Assembly: GCF_963677575.1 (NCBI RefSeq)
Contig: NZ_OY782038.1
Coordinates: forward strand, 4,963,501-5,027,500
Direction of reading: 5' to 3'
Source: an uncultured Draconibacterium sp.
GTDB lineage: Bacteria > Bacteroidota > Bacteroidia > Bacteroidales > Prolixibacteraceae
Length of the DNA stretch: 64,000 nt
In this document: piece by piece, positions 37,001 through 45,416 of the stretch
Position numbering within the stretch: position 1 is the stretch's first letter
Layout of the letters: each line of letters begins with the position of its first letter
The notes under the pieces: generated by a model
Told to the model about the DNA's origin: nothing
Databases searched by the model: none
The model's input: only the letters and a program-made list of their open reading frames with translations
Program-made: the position numbers and the translations under genes

Positions 37001-38290
37001 TAAATGATTTAAGGAATTAGAGTCCCTTTTAATAACTCTTATTACATTTTCGATATTAGATCCACTCTCCAAGAAAGAATCAATTATATCGATATTATTG
37101 ATCGGTTCAACAGCAATCATTTTCTCCCAACTTTCCAATACTTTACAGATACGAAAAAAACCATCGTTATCCAGATAATATGGAATAGCTGTTATCCCTA
37201 ATTTGTCAAAATATGTTTTCTGCACGTTGAAATAGCTAATATCCGAAAAGTAGGTAGGTAAAAGAATAAAATGCCTTTTGGCTTTTTTACTATTGGGATC
37301 TTTTTTAGGTGAAAATATTCGTTCTAAGATTGGAAATTCAGCTAATCCATAGCTAATAAAAAGGACTGTTTTTTCATGAAATAACTTTTCAAGAAAAGGC
37401 CTGATTCTTCCATCATCGGAGAAATATTCAGTAATATAATCTTCTGTGGTCAGAACTAGTTCCGAGGAATTCTTGATATTCCCGTGAAACATGTAAATTC
37501 GATTTCGCAGGAATTCTTCTCCATCTTTTGTCGTTTTTATGTAGCTTTCTGTTTTTCTTGATACATCAGATGTTTCTGTTAAATCTGTAGCTGAAAAATC
37601 AAGAGATATTTGTGGATTTTCATGTTTCTTCTTTAATGCTTTTGCAAATTCCAAGTCAAAATTTGATGTTACTTTTATAAAATCGAAAGTTTCGGAACAC
37701 AATAATTCATATGGATTCGAGTAATTTGATTTTTTTGAATGATTGAAAGCAAAACTCTGTTGAATGAATTCATCAAACTCAGTTGTTTCCTTTCCTCGCT
37801 TTCCGCCATTTTCTAAATATTTTTCAAAAATTGAAAGTTTTTGCTTGGGATCACCTATTTCTCTTATGAGTCTTTCCTTTTCATAAAAGTTTATTTTTCC
37901 CTTCTCTTCAAGAAAACCTATTGCATTATTGGCAAGTTCACTCCAGAGTGGATATTGTCCTGCAACCAATTTAGATAAACCGGCTCCTACAAAGACAGCG
38001 ACATCTTTCTGTTTAATAGCCTCTAATAATTCAGCAGGTATATCGTCTAAATCACTTTGTATTCGAAAAACTTTTTTCAGGTGACTATCAATATCATCAT
38101 CAATAATAATTTTTTGAATCTCTGCTTTTAACAGCTCAAAACGAAAGAATTCCGGTCTTAATTGAAAATACTCATGAGGAGAATATTGAGTATCGGTAAA
38201 GATTTTTAAAAGCTCAATACGTTGTTCTTGAGATGCCTTTAGGTTAGAACATAAATTATCAAATTCGCCTTTGTATATTATTTTTCTCAC
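34013..38290 (-). CDS. Large SIR2-domain protein, probable NADase defence effector
   Basis: This 1425-aa protein has a helical N-terminus of about 95 residues. A SIR2-like domain follows: FVGAGLS with Gly102-Ala-Gly-Leu-Ser106, VTSNFD near 210, MFHGNI near 273 and FISYGL near 312. About 1050 residues of helical, repeat-like sequence complete the protein. This layout resembles DSR-type and other long SIR2 anti-phage proteins, where the C-terminal scaffold senses the phage and the SIR2 domain destroys NAD+. No signal or membrane segments are seen. It is divergent from the helicase at 38457 across a 166-bp shared control region, suggesting a two-gene system. Confidence 0.8.
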   Translation of the reverse strand: MRKIIYKGEFDNLCSNLKASQEQRIELLKIFTDTQYSPHEYFQLRPEFFRFELLKAEIQKIIIDDDIDSHLKKVFRIQSDLDDIPAELLEAIKQKDVAVFVGAGLSKLVAGQYPLWSELANNAIGFLEEKGKINFYEKERLIREIGDPKQKLSIFEKYLENGGKRGKETTEFDEFIQQSFAFNHSKKSNYSNPYELLCSETFDFIKVTSNFDLEFAKALKKKHENPQISLDFSATDLTETSDVSRKTESYIKTTKDGEEFLRNRIYMFHGNIKNSSELVLTTEDYITEYFSDDGRIRPFLEKLFHEKTVLFISYGLAEFPILERIFSPKKDPNSKKAKRHFILLPTYFSDISYFNVQKTYFDKLGITAIPYYLDNDGFFRICKVLESWEKMIAVEPINNIDIIDSFLESGSNIENVIRVIKRDSNSLNHLFVELKDFEHWNDFKSEGIFSAERFLVPPEYQRDANQFIYTPVFYFERLSEAIGKGVVDNKRYSEDLVNMILAISSLAKEKGRELSLRTRSFFIDILSNMPYVFLSDELFENDIRRWIKGKDATDYLGYPLYARLLRSLIIQNDPRAWEKAEVLFKVAIHETLEYEIISEHYLSAAFVDNDKSKNLYKVIAEKFSNQFIKFIIREIEDFLVKKYFYTISYELDGQNRNIQVSYKGDCVFEEKLENGSGSTISFDPKGHGKELAHQVIKIVEKDKAAQARCITENFSEFGKRFYETFPDENDFSIFNDHESYDYNIKPLATILKYILKERSFTEKKFIKNLLDSFIGERHGFFVQLALFIIDGNWEFSSFIQDIMNKKTEITFEENILKNDFRIFLKRNIDKLSAEHKTAIIDKIDNGPYRYRESYKEISIKYWKLRWYNSLQADPLFKNRFDELSEGKSYSSEELDDSGRIRYYGEKTPMSPDNLNKMSNDEIIDFIRNFSPDSDSKWEMGSVKQLAVSVGQLLKINPSKFYDLLETDFTFPYVYADQIISALDENWANTVGPTLVDLPKSFNFIERYISNVLEQSESLIIQTESYVDHKTVAGDIAHFIMRGNESKDYYFPEEYWERCKAIILLLTNNIKLFEYTPPKSTFQTDNNREYTLNHSLNSDQGRIFHANFILSRRFAFATKDEDSRFQDEFRLSFSKCLASEIRDAFIIFGTYLTSYAYFDESFTLSQVKKFLNLDSENWKSFFGGWLFWDYRGYSPQLHKVLSPHYLRAIKENFDIGGLSQNSGLTRKVLVAYYWGYEELEQPVLNTFLKNSSIEKLDGLVKLVRLDYKKVKKTKEIYERIIPLWDMIIEELKNRTGTEKLKVVAETLYLSKYIETIDEKSFYRLMFVLESDCESVGTRAFLKDLKRFLKKDDGLETCNYICSLIELIINKYYPRPDEDLKSLLTNLFELRRKELNEPLKRICNSIIEINEGYISWPAELVKKYLDH

Positions 38291-38419
38291 AGATCTAATA
38301 GAGTTGAATCAAAAACTCCAATTTACCAAAATTAAAGATATCCGCAAGCAGTTAATATTCTTGAATTCATCTTAATTGAGTTGGTAACAGTCTTGTAAGA
38401 CTTATACAATATCATTTAC

Positions 38420-38427
38420 TATATTTG
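38420..38427 (+). promoter_or_regulatory. Bacteroidota-type -7 box for the helicase gene
   Basis: TATATTTG fits the TAnnTTTG -7 consensus and lies 29 nt before the ATG at 38457. No well-spaced TTTG -33 box is evident; the nearest TTG is too far upstream. The same 166-bp gap must also hold the promoter of the divergent SIR2 gene. Confidence 0.45.
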
Positions 38428-38456
38428 ATATAAAACCGAAGGTAAAATATTTCTAA

Positions 38457-41400
38457 ATGACCCAATATCAACAACTATTATCCTGTTGGCACAAACTTGA
38501 ACACTTCAGCCCGGCAGATATTCCTAAAAACAGCAATACACAGCTTTTGAAAACTGTTATTCCATGGTTAAAGAAAGAGACTCCATCATCGAAAGAGAAA
38601 ACCATAGAGTATACCCTTTATTTGGCGGTAATCAGTTCTGCAATTGTAAATGATTTTGTCAAGGAGTTTTTCTCTGATACAGAGAAAGAAGTAAACCTTC
38701 GTAGTTCCAAAATCTGTATGGCTTCTTTTAAAGTGGATATAGACGGGAGTTATATTCCCAATTCCTTTGGAGCATCTACTTTGCCTTGGGCCTTGAAGCA
38801 ATTACAAAGTCAAAAGATAGAAGATAACAATTGGGCTGAAACTTTTCTAGCTGTTCAAAACAAATTGCTGGAGGATCTGGAATATCAACTCACAGGTAAA
38901 ATAAACTTAGATGCCATTCTTGAGGTTCAGAGCAAGGTAATAAAGTCGCTAAGCTGGACAACAGATTTAATGTTGGAGATTTATATAAAGCGTGAAGAAA
39001 AATATAAACCTCAAATTAGACCGACAGACGAAGAGCAAAACAATGCTGAAATCCTAAACAGTTTTTTTGTAGATGATATTGAACAGATTATAACAAAACT
39101 AAATCGCAAAAACATTCCTCCTGCTTTTAAGAAATACCTTGATGGCAATTTAAATAAAGGAACGACACGAAATGATTTAGGACAGAAAATTGGGTTATTA
39201 AAAAAGAGTTTAACACCAGAAAACTATCCTGATGGAGCATGGCCTTCGAAACATTCGCTTAGTCTCATGCAACAATTTGCGGTTAATACCATTGTTAACC
39301 AAATGAATAATAGTCACACGGGCGATTTAATGTCTGTAAACGGGCCTCCGGGAACTGGGAAAACAACCTTACTTCGTGATATTATTGCAGCAATTCTTGT
39401 AAATAGGGCTAAAAAACTTATTGAAATAGACGTCCCAGGCTTTGCCTTGTCAAAGATTGGAGAATTTCAAACGGGTAAAGGATTTAATCCATTTATCTAT
39501 CAATTAGATGAGTCCCTTTGCAACTCCGGTATTGTAGTGGCGTCTTCAAATAATGGTGCTGTAGAGAATGTATCTAAAGAATTGCCCTTAGAGAAGGAAG
39601 TTGATAACTATGCTGAACAAATAGGATACTTTAAAAGTGTAGCAAAAAACTGTATTAATAAGGATTATTGGGGGTTAATCGCGGCGGTACTTGGCAATAA
39701 AGAAAACAGAAGTAAACTAGTCTCGTCGTTGTGGTTCAACAGAAATGAAGAATTTGATGATTTAAGAAGTTATTTACGGAATTATTCCGCTGATTCAAAA
39801 GACTGGACACAAGCGGTAGAATGTTTTAGAGAAAAACTTCATGAGGTCAATAAAGAGCGAAAAAGACTAGTTCAAGTTCATCATGAGTATATAAAATACC
39901 TCGAACTGTCAAATAGTTACAAGGTTGTCAGGGAGGAGTACGGGGCGTTGGAAAAGAATTTATTAGAATGCAAAGAGAAGAAGCAAAATGCAGGAGAAGC
40001 ATTACGACAGGCCGAAAAAAAGAAAGAAAATTCTCTTGCCCATTTGTCAACAATAAAAAGTACAAGACCAGGATTCTTTTCCCGTTTATTTAATAAAACG
40101 GTTCGGCTATCATATAAACAAGCGTATGCAAAAGCCTATACGACCTACATTCTGGCACAGGAAGCCTTTGAAAAGGTTGATGTGTTGTTTGATACTGCCA
40201 AAGTAGAACTAGATAATGTAGCAACAGTCTTTAGTCGTTGTAGCTCAAAGGCAAACGAGATAAAAACCGATTTGAGAGAAACACAAAGAAAAGTACAGCA
40301 GGATCGGATAAACTTGAAAGCTAACTTCGCAGATGATGAGTTTTGGCAGAATATCGAATCTAAAGAATCACAGGAGGCATGTCCCTGGTATTCTGACGAG
40401 TTCAAAAAGCTACAATCAGAATTATTTATTTCGGCAATGAAAGTGCATGAGGCATTTATTTTGAATGCAAATTCACGTTCAAAAGCCATTGAAACATCGC
40501 TTTCTGCATTCTTTGATTATCTGAAAGGAAACTACGAAATTAAGCCCAATAAGAATGAGATAAGAGCCATGTGGAATGTTTTTTTCCTTGTCATACCGGT
40601 TATCTCATCAACATTTGCATCTGTTGGCAGAATGCTTGTTGATTTAGATAAAGAGGATATCCCTTGGTTATTTATTGATGAAGCAGGGCAAGCTGTTCCG
40701 CAAGCAGCAGCAGGTGCAATTTGGAGAGCAAAAAGAGTTGTTGTAGTGGGTGACCCACTTCAAATTGAGCCTGTAGTGACCATCCCTAAAACGGTAACCA
40801 ACAATTTACGTACTCATTTCAACTTGGATACAAATATCATTAATTCAGAATTGTCGGTGCAAGTAATGGCAGACCGAGTCAATCCACTTGGAATGAGTAT
40901 TAACAATGCAGGCTACGATATCTGGGTAGGTATGCCTTTAAGGGTACACCGTAGATGTATTAACCCGATGTTTAAAATTGCAAACAATATTGCTTACGAT
41001 AACAAAATGGTTTTATCTACAATACCTCAAGAAGTCAAAATAAAGCTTGAAACTTCTTTTATTGACGTAAAGGGAGAAGTTCAGGGAAGACATTGGGTAG
41101 AAGAACAAGGCCTACGAATTTCTGAGCTTTTAACCGATGAGATCCACCACGCAAAAGGATTCCCAGACATATTTGTGATTTCACCTTTCACTGAAGTGCG
41201 ATTTCAACTGAGTAAAATACTGTTTAAACCAATAATTCAGAATGTTCAGAAATATGATACAACGGTTGATTCCAAAACGGTTGGAATATGGCTTAATTCA
41301 CACGTTGGAACAGTACATACTTTTCAGGGGAAACAAGCCGAAGGAGTCATTTTGTGTCTCGGTCTGGATGGACAAACAAAAGGAGCAGCCAATTGGGCAG

Positions 41401-41537
41401 CATCTAAACCAAATCTTCTTAACGTTGCATTAACCCGTGCTAAATATCGATTTACAGCAGTGGGGGATAAGGATATCTGGTTAAAGGTGCAGTATTTTAA
41501 AGAACTGACAACCCTTAATAATAAATGGGAAAGCTGA
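38457..41537 (+). CDS. UPF1-like superfamily 1 helicase
   Basis: This 1026-aa protein has Walker A GPPGTGKTT near residue 295, motif II DEAGQ near 740 with FIDEAGQAVPQA, motif III GDPLQIEPV near 764, motif V GTVHTFQGKQAE near 950 and motif VI NVALTRAK near 988. The 440-residue stretch between motifs I and II contains a charged coiled coil (about 475-640), as in UPF1/Dna2-type SF1B helicases. The N-terminal 280 residues are not recognised. It has no nuclease motif. It is divergent from the large SIR2 gene and ends before a terminator at 41563. An anti-phage or nucleic acid-sensing role is inferred from context. Confidence 0.85.
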   Translation: MTQYQQLLSCWHKLEHFSPADIPKNSNTQLLKTVIPWLKKETPSSKEKTIEYTLYLAVISSAIVNDFVKEFFSDTEKEVNLRSSKICMASFKVDIDGSYIPNSFGASTLPWALKQLQSQKIEDNNWAETFLAVQNKLLEDLEYQLTGKINLDAILEVQSKVIKSLSWTTDLMLEIYIKREEKYKPQIRPTDEEQNNAEILNSFFVDDIEQIITKLNRKNIPPAFKKYLDGNLNKGTTRNDLGQKIGLLKKSLTPENYPDGAWPSKHSLSLMQQFAVNTIVNQMNNSHTGDLMSVNGPPGTGKTTLLRDIIAAILVNRAKKLIEIDVPGFALSKIGEFQTGKGFNPFIYQLDESLCNSGIVVASSNNGAVENVSKELPLEKEVDNYAEQIGYFKSVAKNCINKDYWGLIAAVLGNKENRSKLVSSLWFNRNEEFDDLRSYLRNYSADSKDWTQAVECFREKLHEVNKERKRLVQVHHEYIKYLELSNSYKVVREEYGALEKNLLECKEKKQNAGEALRQAEKKKENSLAHLSTIKSTRPGFFSRLFNKTVRLSYKQAYAKAYTTYILAQEAFEKVDVLFDTAKVELDNVATVFSRCSSKANEIKTDLRETQRKVQQDRINLKANFADDEFWQNIESKESQEACPWYSDEFKKLQSELFISAMKVHEAFILNANSRSKAIETSLSAFFDYLKGNYEIKPNKNEIRAMWNVFFLVIPVISSTFASVGRMLVDLDKEDIPWLFIDEAGQAVPQAAAGAIWRAKRVVVVGDPLQIEPVVTIPKTVTNNLRTHFNLDTNIINSELSVQVMADRVNPLGMSINNAGYDIWVGMPLRVHRRCINPMFKIANNIAYDNKMVLSTIPQEVKIKLETSFIDVKGEVQGRHWVEEQGLRISELLTDEIHHAKGFPDIFVISPFTEVRFQLSKILFKPIIQNVQKYDTTVDSKTVGIWLNSHVGTVHTFQGKQAEGVILCLGLDGQTKGAANWAASKPNLLNVALTRAKYRFTAVGDKDIWLKVQYFKELTTLNNKWES

Positions 41538-41562
41538 AGAAACTTAAACAATAAAAGCAGTT

Positions 41563-41588
41563 GTGGGCAATTAGCCCGCTTCTTTTTT
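41563..41588 (+). terminator. Terminator after the helicase gene
   Basis: GTGGGC and GCCCGC pair (one G-T wobble) around an AATTA loop and are followed by TTCTTTTTT. The position 25 nt after the helicase stop supports it; the stem is short. Confidence 0.55.
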
Positions 41589-41894
41589 CATGAGCATCAG
41601 CGAGAAAAAAGTAACAAAAAACCTTTGTGGATATTCATAACTAATGACTGACTTCATCAATTAAATCCTGACAAAGTTATTAATCACCATCCGGAAAAGT
41701 CAAGGGCGGCTGAGGATTATCTATTATAAAAGGCCAGCCGTCCTTCGGATTTGTTCAGTTTTTTCCGTCCTAAAGCCTCCCGTGAAAAACTGACATTCAC
41801 CCTTGACAAGAATCCATCTGGCTCAATGGCATAAGCCAAAATTTAATGGCGAGCCAGTAGCCCAAATAAATCCCAAAGGCATGGGTATTTACAA
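41589..41894. other. Non-coding junction between defence region and conjugative element
   Basis: No gene start fits here. The minus strand from about 41850 to 41700 reads like a protein fragment (AYAIEPDGFLSRVNVSFSR), possibly a remnant of a conjugative-element gene. The segment has higher GC than its flanks. It may mark an old boundary of the conjugative element. Confidence 0.4.
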
Positions 41895-42344
41895 ATGGAT
41901 AATTTACTTATACTAAATGAGATTACTGTTTCATATTCTCACAAATCAAAACCATCGGAATTGCCAAAAATATCTTGCTCGAAAGATGTTTACGAATTAG
42001 TTTACCCATTATGGAAAACTGATATCGATTACAGGGAATCATTTAATGTATTATTGCTTTCAAGAGCCAATAAGGTCCTTGGATTCTCAAATCTTTTCAC
42101 TGGCGGACTTGCCGGAGTAGTTGTTGATCCAAAGCTTATTTTCCAATTGGCTCTAAAATGTAATGCGGCATCCATTATAGTGATGCACAACCATCCTTCG
42201 GCAAATCTACAGCCAAGTAACGAAGATATAGCGTTAACAAAAAAGCTTAAAGAAATAGGCAAGCTTCTTGATCTTCCTGTATTGGATCACATCATAACAA
42301 CAAGTGAATCATTTTATTCGATGGCTGATAATGGCATAATGTGA
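41895..42344 (+). CDS. RadC-like JAB-domain protein
   Basis: This 149-aa protein contains the JAB/MPN metal site of RadC: upstream Glu48, then His98-x-His100-Pro-Ser in MHNHPSAN and Asp111 in PSNEDI. It lacks the N-terminal helix-hairpin-helix region of chromosomal RadC, as is usual for copies carried on conjugative elements and genomic islands. Its role is unsettled; despite its name it is not needed for recombination repair in E. coli. It stands alone, close to the end of the tra region. Confidence 0.88.
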   Translation: MDNLLILNEITVSYSHKSKPSELPKISCSKDVYELVYPLWKTDIDYRESFNVLLLSRANKVLGFSNLFTGGLAGVVVDPKLIFQLALKCNAASIIVMHNHPSANLQPSNEDIALTKKLKEIGKLLDLPVLDHIITTSESFYSMADNGIM

Positions 42345-42476
42345 TTGATTCACATGATATAGTTTATTGGAAGGCTTTCCCTTCCAATAAATTTCAAATT
42401 ATCGAAAAAGCCTTTTAAATGAAATAAATTAATAAACAAATCGTTAAATTTAAACACTTAAAAGTGTTTAGTAAAT

Positions 42477-42932
42477 ATGAATTGTTTTAATCACCCAGCT
42501 GAATCTGCTGTTTCTCAATGTACAGAATGCGGAAAAGGATTGTGTTTAGAATGCACTAGTCAGTTTTCAAAACCAATTTGTTCTGATTGTTATTCCACAT
42601 ATAGAAAGAAACAAAAAAGACAAGTTATAATGGGGATACTGCTTACTCTTTTGATCGGATTGCCTGTTAGTATAATCCTTGATCTTTTAGTTAATGACAC
42701 CTATAAAACCCCAGATAGTTTCTGGGAAAGTTATCCTTTCTTATTGTACATGGGACTGGGACTTGTTTCCGGCTGGAAAGCTCTTGGAAGAGTAACCCCA
42801 CAAATATTTCTTTTTTTACCGATATTGGGCTGGGTTATTTATTTTTTAATAAAAGTTGTTTTAGCAATGTTTGTTGGGTTGATTGCATTTCCTGTTAGAA
42901 TAATCAGGAATTTGGGAATACTATTCAAATAA
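42477..42932 (+). CDS. B-box-type zinc-finger membrane protein
   Basis: This 151-aa protein begins with a B-box-like metal site: Cys3, His6, Cys15, Cys18, Cys23, Cys26, Cys35 and Cys38. A basic linker (YRKKQKRQ) leads into three or four hydrophobic segments from about residue 50 to the end. The zinc domain should face the cytoplasm. Similar small proteins occur in many Bacteroidota with unknown function. It ends 5 nt before a strong bidirectional terminator shared with traN on the other strand. It is not a standard part of the conjugative operon. Confidence 0.8.
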   Translation: MNCFNHPAESAVSQCTECGKGLCLECTSQFSKPICSDCYSTYRKKQKRQVIMGILLTLLIGLPVSIILDLLVNDTYKTPDSFWESYPFLLYMGLGLVSGWKALGRVTPQIFLFLPILGWVIYFLIKVVLAMFVGLIAFPVRIIRNLGILFK

Positions 42933-42936
42933 ATAA

Positions 42937-42968
42937 ATGCCACCTCAATAGTCGAGGTGGCATTTTTC
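42937..42968. terminator. Bidirectional terminator between convergent genes
   Basis: ATGCCACCTC and GAGGTGGCAT form a perfect 10-bp stem around a 7-nt loop. It is followed by TTTTT on the plus strand and by TTTATTTATTT on the minus strand. It separates the B-box gene from traN. Confidence 0.92.
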
Positions 42969-42971
42969 TTA

Positions 42972-43874
42972 TTAATTGCAGCAATGACATCGCAGCTTGT
43001 CAATTTCTCTGGCTTTTACCAGTTCAGCATTCTTAACGTCAAATCGCTGATGCCTACCTCCGTTTTTTTCAAATAGCTCAACAATAAGCACCTTATCATC
43101 AGAGATGGTAAATTTCTCAAATGCGTAAACCATATGCTCTGTGGATTTCCCATTGATTACAGTAACATCATTAAACGCCTTTACCGGTTTTATAATTGTT
43201 TCCTGTATTGCTGTCCGTCTTGTTACTTTTTTATCTGCTATTTTGAAGGTCATAAGATCAATGTCATAACTCAGGTGAGTTTTATTTTTGAGCTCGATAT
43301 GGAAATACAACATATTGGAATGGCAATAGATACTTTTGAGGTCGCACTCTATCCCAAACTTCTTGCTATCAATATGTTTCACCTCTCTTTTGTTCTTTTT
43401 GTAAATGGTCTCCATTATCAGCTTCATAGTCTTGGACGATTCACTATCAAGATCGGTTAGATACACTTCCTGTCTATTGTTTGGAAGATCCGAGATGTTG
43501 TTGCGATGAGTAAAATCCTTCATTTCAAAACTTAGTTTATCAGGTCTGGAAGCATAAGACACATTGAACGAATAGAAATCACCGGCTGCTGTTATAACCG
43601 AAAAATTGGTTTCGTCCGTAAAATCTTTTACGGAAGCTTTTACCCGGACCACATTTTCTGCACCATCGGCTTTCCCTGCAATGATATTAACACTTCCCAA
43701 ATCAATGTATTCTACCGGGTCAGGAAAGATGATATGAACTGTTTTATCAAAACAGACTTCAATATTGTAAGGGATGATTATCCTGTTTTTAGATATTTCA
43801 CGTGTATTGGTCTGGCCTAAAGCCATGTTTATTCCAATGATGATAAATGCTATAATGAATTTGAATTTTTTCAT
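42972..43874 (-). CDS. traN: Conjugative transposon protein TraN
   Basis: This 300-aa exported protein (signal MKKFKFIIAFIIIGINMALG) matches TraN/DUF4138 of Bacteroides conjugative elements: IIIPYNIEVCFDKTVHIIFP near the start, the VNIIAGKADGAENVVRVKA block, and a Cys pair at the end. TraN is thought to belong to the outer-membrane core of the mating channel, together with TraM. It is the last gene of the leftward operon, 21 nt after traM, and ends at the shared terminator. The usual downstream traO-traQ genes are missing. Confidence 0.92.
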   Translation of the reverse strand: MKKFKFIIAFIIIGINMALGQTNTREISKNRIIIPYNIEVCFDKTVHIIFPDPVEYIDLGSVNIIAGKADGAENVVRVKASVKDFTDETNFSVITAAGDFYSFNVSYASRPDKLSFEMKDFTHRNNISDLPNNRQEVYLTDLDSESSKTMKLIMETIYKKNKREVKHIDSKKFGIECDLKSIYCHSNMLYFHIELKNKTHLSYDIDLMTFKIADKKVTRRTAIQETIIKPVKAFNDVTVINGKSTEHMVYAFEKFTISDDKVLIVELFEKNGGRHQRFDVKNAELVKAREIDKLRCHCCN

Positions 43875-43895
43875 GATGATTGAGTTTTAAATGAT

Positions 43896-45170
43896 TTATT
43901 GTTGTTTCGGTAAAAGCATCAATTGATAACCTGCTTTCAGTTTAATTTTTACTGTTTGCAGGCGTTTGGAAAGGTACTGGCTCCCTCCCTGCATAATGTT
44001 TCTCCCTAAATCGGTGGCCAGTTGCTCAGTAGCACTTTGCTGGTTAATACTGATGCTACTTTGGGCGCTACTTCCCATATTCGACAATATGGATTTGACG
44101 GCATTTCTACCCATTGAACCAGGCACAAAAATGCCCTGTTGCCCGTCTGTATCATATACCGTCATTTCAACGGGGACAATCTTTCCCGAATATTCCAACG
44201 AACTGACCAAAATATTCAGACGTTCTCCCTGAAGGGATGCAGTACCCGTGATAATTTCATGCCGGGGAATAATGAGGTTATCTGCCTGTATAGCATCCAG
44301 CAAACGTAATCTTACATTTTGCCCCGGTGTGATAACCTGATCGCTATGTACACAGGCCTCTATGGTATTTTTCTGAATCTGATTTTCGCTGCTGACTCCT
44401 GCTGTAAAAAAGCAACTGTTAAGTGGTTTGGTACACCTGTCTGCAAATGCTGAATCGCTAATTGTTTGAGGAAGGGCGCTAACAACACGACTTTGGCTAA
44501 GTCTTGCAACCGGAACTATTTTCCTGTTTGTTTCAGCGGAAGAAGTATTGTTATTTGTATGTATCTCGGGCTGAGTTTGTCCCTGCATGGAAGGCATGTA
44601 TTTTGCAGCCATTTTGTAGCTTTCTTCCATTACCCGAAGTTGCTGATCCAGTAGTTCATCCTCACCGGTGTCCTTCTTGTCCAATTCTGCCTGTAGCTGT
44701 TCAACTTTGTTTGCCAATTCCTTTTCTCTTGTGTTTTCAGCAGGCTGATCGTAAAAACTGTTCAAATTACGGTTGACGCTTTTATAAGTATTGGCAGATA
44801 AATGAATGGATGATTCCGGGCGTTTTTGCGTAGTTGCAATTGACTGGACAATAACCTCGTTTTTTGTCGTGTCAGGTGCAATGCCAAAATCTTTAAGCGA
44901 TAGCATTCTTTTGTCCTTCCTGCTTTTCTCAAGAAGTTCCATTTCATAAGCCGTCTTTTTATTATCGATAATCTCTGTTTTCGGGATAGGCAAATCGGTA
45001 TTCAGTCCTTCTTTTTCTTGATTACTTGTTACTGATGGTTTAAAGATGAAATACATGGCCAGGGCAAACCCTGCAAACATCAGGGGAAAGATGACCAGCT
45101 TTTTTCTCTTTTGTATTTGTTCGGGGCTTAACGTTTTATTCGGCTGCCTCTTTTTAATATTTATATCCAT
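43896..45170 (-). CDS. traM: Conjugative transposon protein TraM
   Basis: This 424-aa protein has a short cytoplasmic N-terminus, one membrane helix (about residues 29-46, LVIFPLMFAGFALAMYFIF), a flexible Gln-rich and coiled-coil region (about 140-200), and a C-terminal VirB10-like domain with LLDAIQADNLIIPRHEIITGTA. It probably spans the periplasm and links the inner-membrane complex to TraN. Its start overlaps the end of traL by 17 nt, indicating coupling. Confidence 0.92.
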   Translation of the reverse strand: MDINIKKRQPNKTLSPEQIQKRKKLVIFPLMFAGFALAMYFIFKPSVTSNQEKEGLNTDLPIPKTEIIDNKKTAYEMELLEKSRKDKRMLSLKDFGIAPDTTKNEVIVQSIATTQKRPESSIHLSANTYKSVNRNLNSFYDQPAENTREKELANKVEQLQAELDKKDTGEDELLDQQLRVMEESYKMAAKYMPSMQGQTQPEIHTNNNTSSAETNRKIVPVARLSQSRVVSALPQTISDSAFADRCTKPLNSCFFTAGVSSENQIQKNTIEACVHSDQVITPGQNVRLRLLDAIQADNLIIPRHEIITGTASLQGERLNILVSSLEYSGKIVPVEMTVYDTDGQQGIFVPGSMGRNAVKSILSNMGSSAQSSISINQQSATEQLATDLGRNIMQGGSQYLSKRLQTVKIKLKAGYQLMLLPKQQ

Positions 45171-45414
45171 AATCTTTGTTTTTAAGTGAAGTAGTATCGT
45201 TTGATAAATCGGGTGGGTCTATTTGCCCGTAATCCGTTTGTTGTATGCACATAGATGAATGACAGCTCTGCCAGATGGAAAGGATTGAGAGAAAGGCAAA
45301 GGTTAGTAGCAAAGCAATAACAAGTGCTTTTTGCTGTGTTTGATTCAGCCTGCCACACCTTTCTTTCAAGCTGTTTTCAATCCTTTGTTTGATGTTGGTT
45401 TTCTGCTTTTCCAT
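45154..45414 (-). CDS. traL: Conjugative transposon protein TraL
   Basis: This small protein (86 aa from the Met at 45414; an in-frame Met at 45429 would add five residues and overlap traK) has a basic N-terminus and one membrane helix (ALVIALLLTFAFLSILSIW), then a short tail. Size, topology and position between traK and traM match TraL/DUF3989 proteins. Its exact role in the mating channel is unknown. Confidence 0.85.
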   Translation of the reverse strand: MEKQKTNIKQRIENSLKERCGRLNQTQQKALVIALLLTFAFLSILSIWQSCHSSMCIQQTDYGQIDPPDLSNDTTSLKNKDYGYKY

Positions 45415-45416
45415 AG

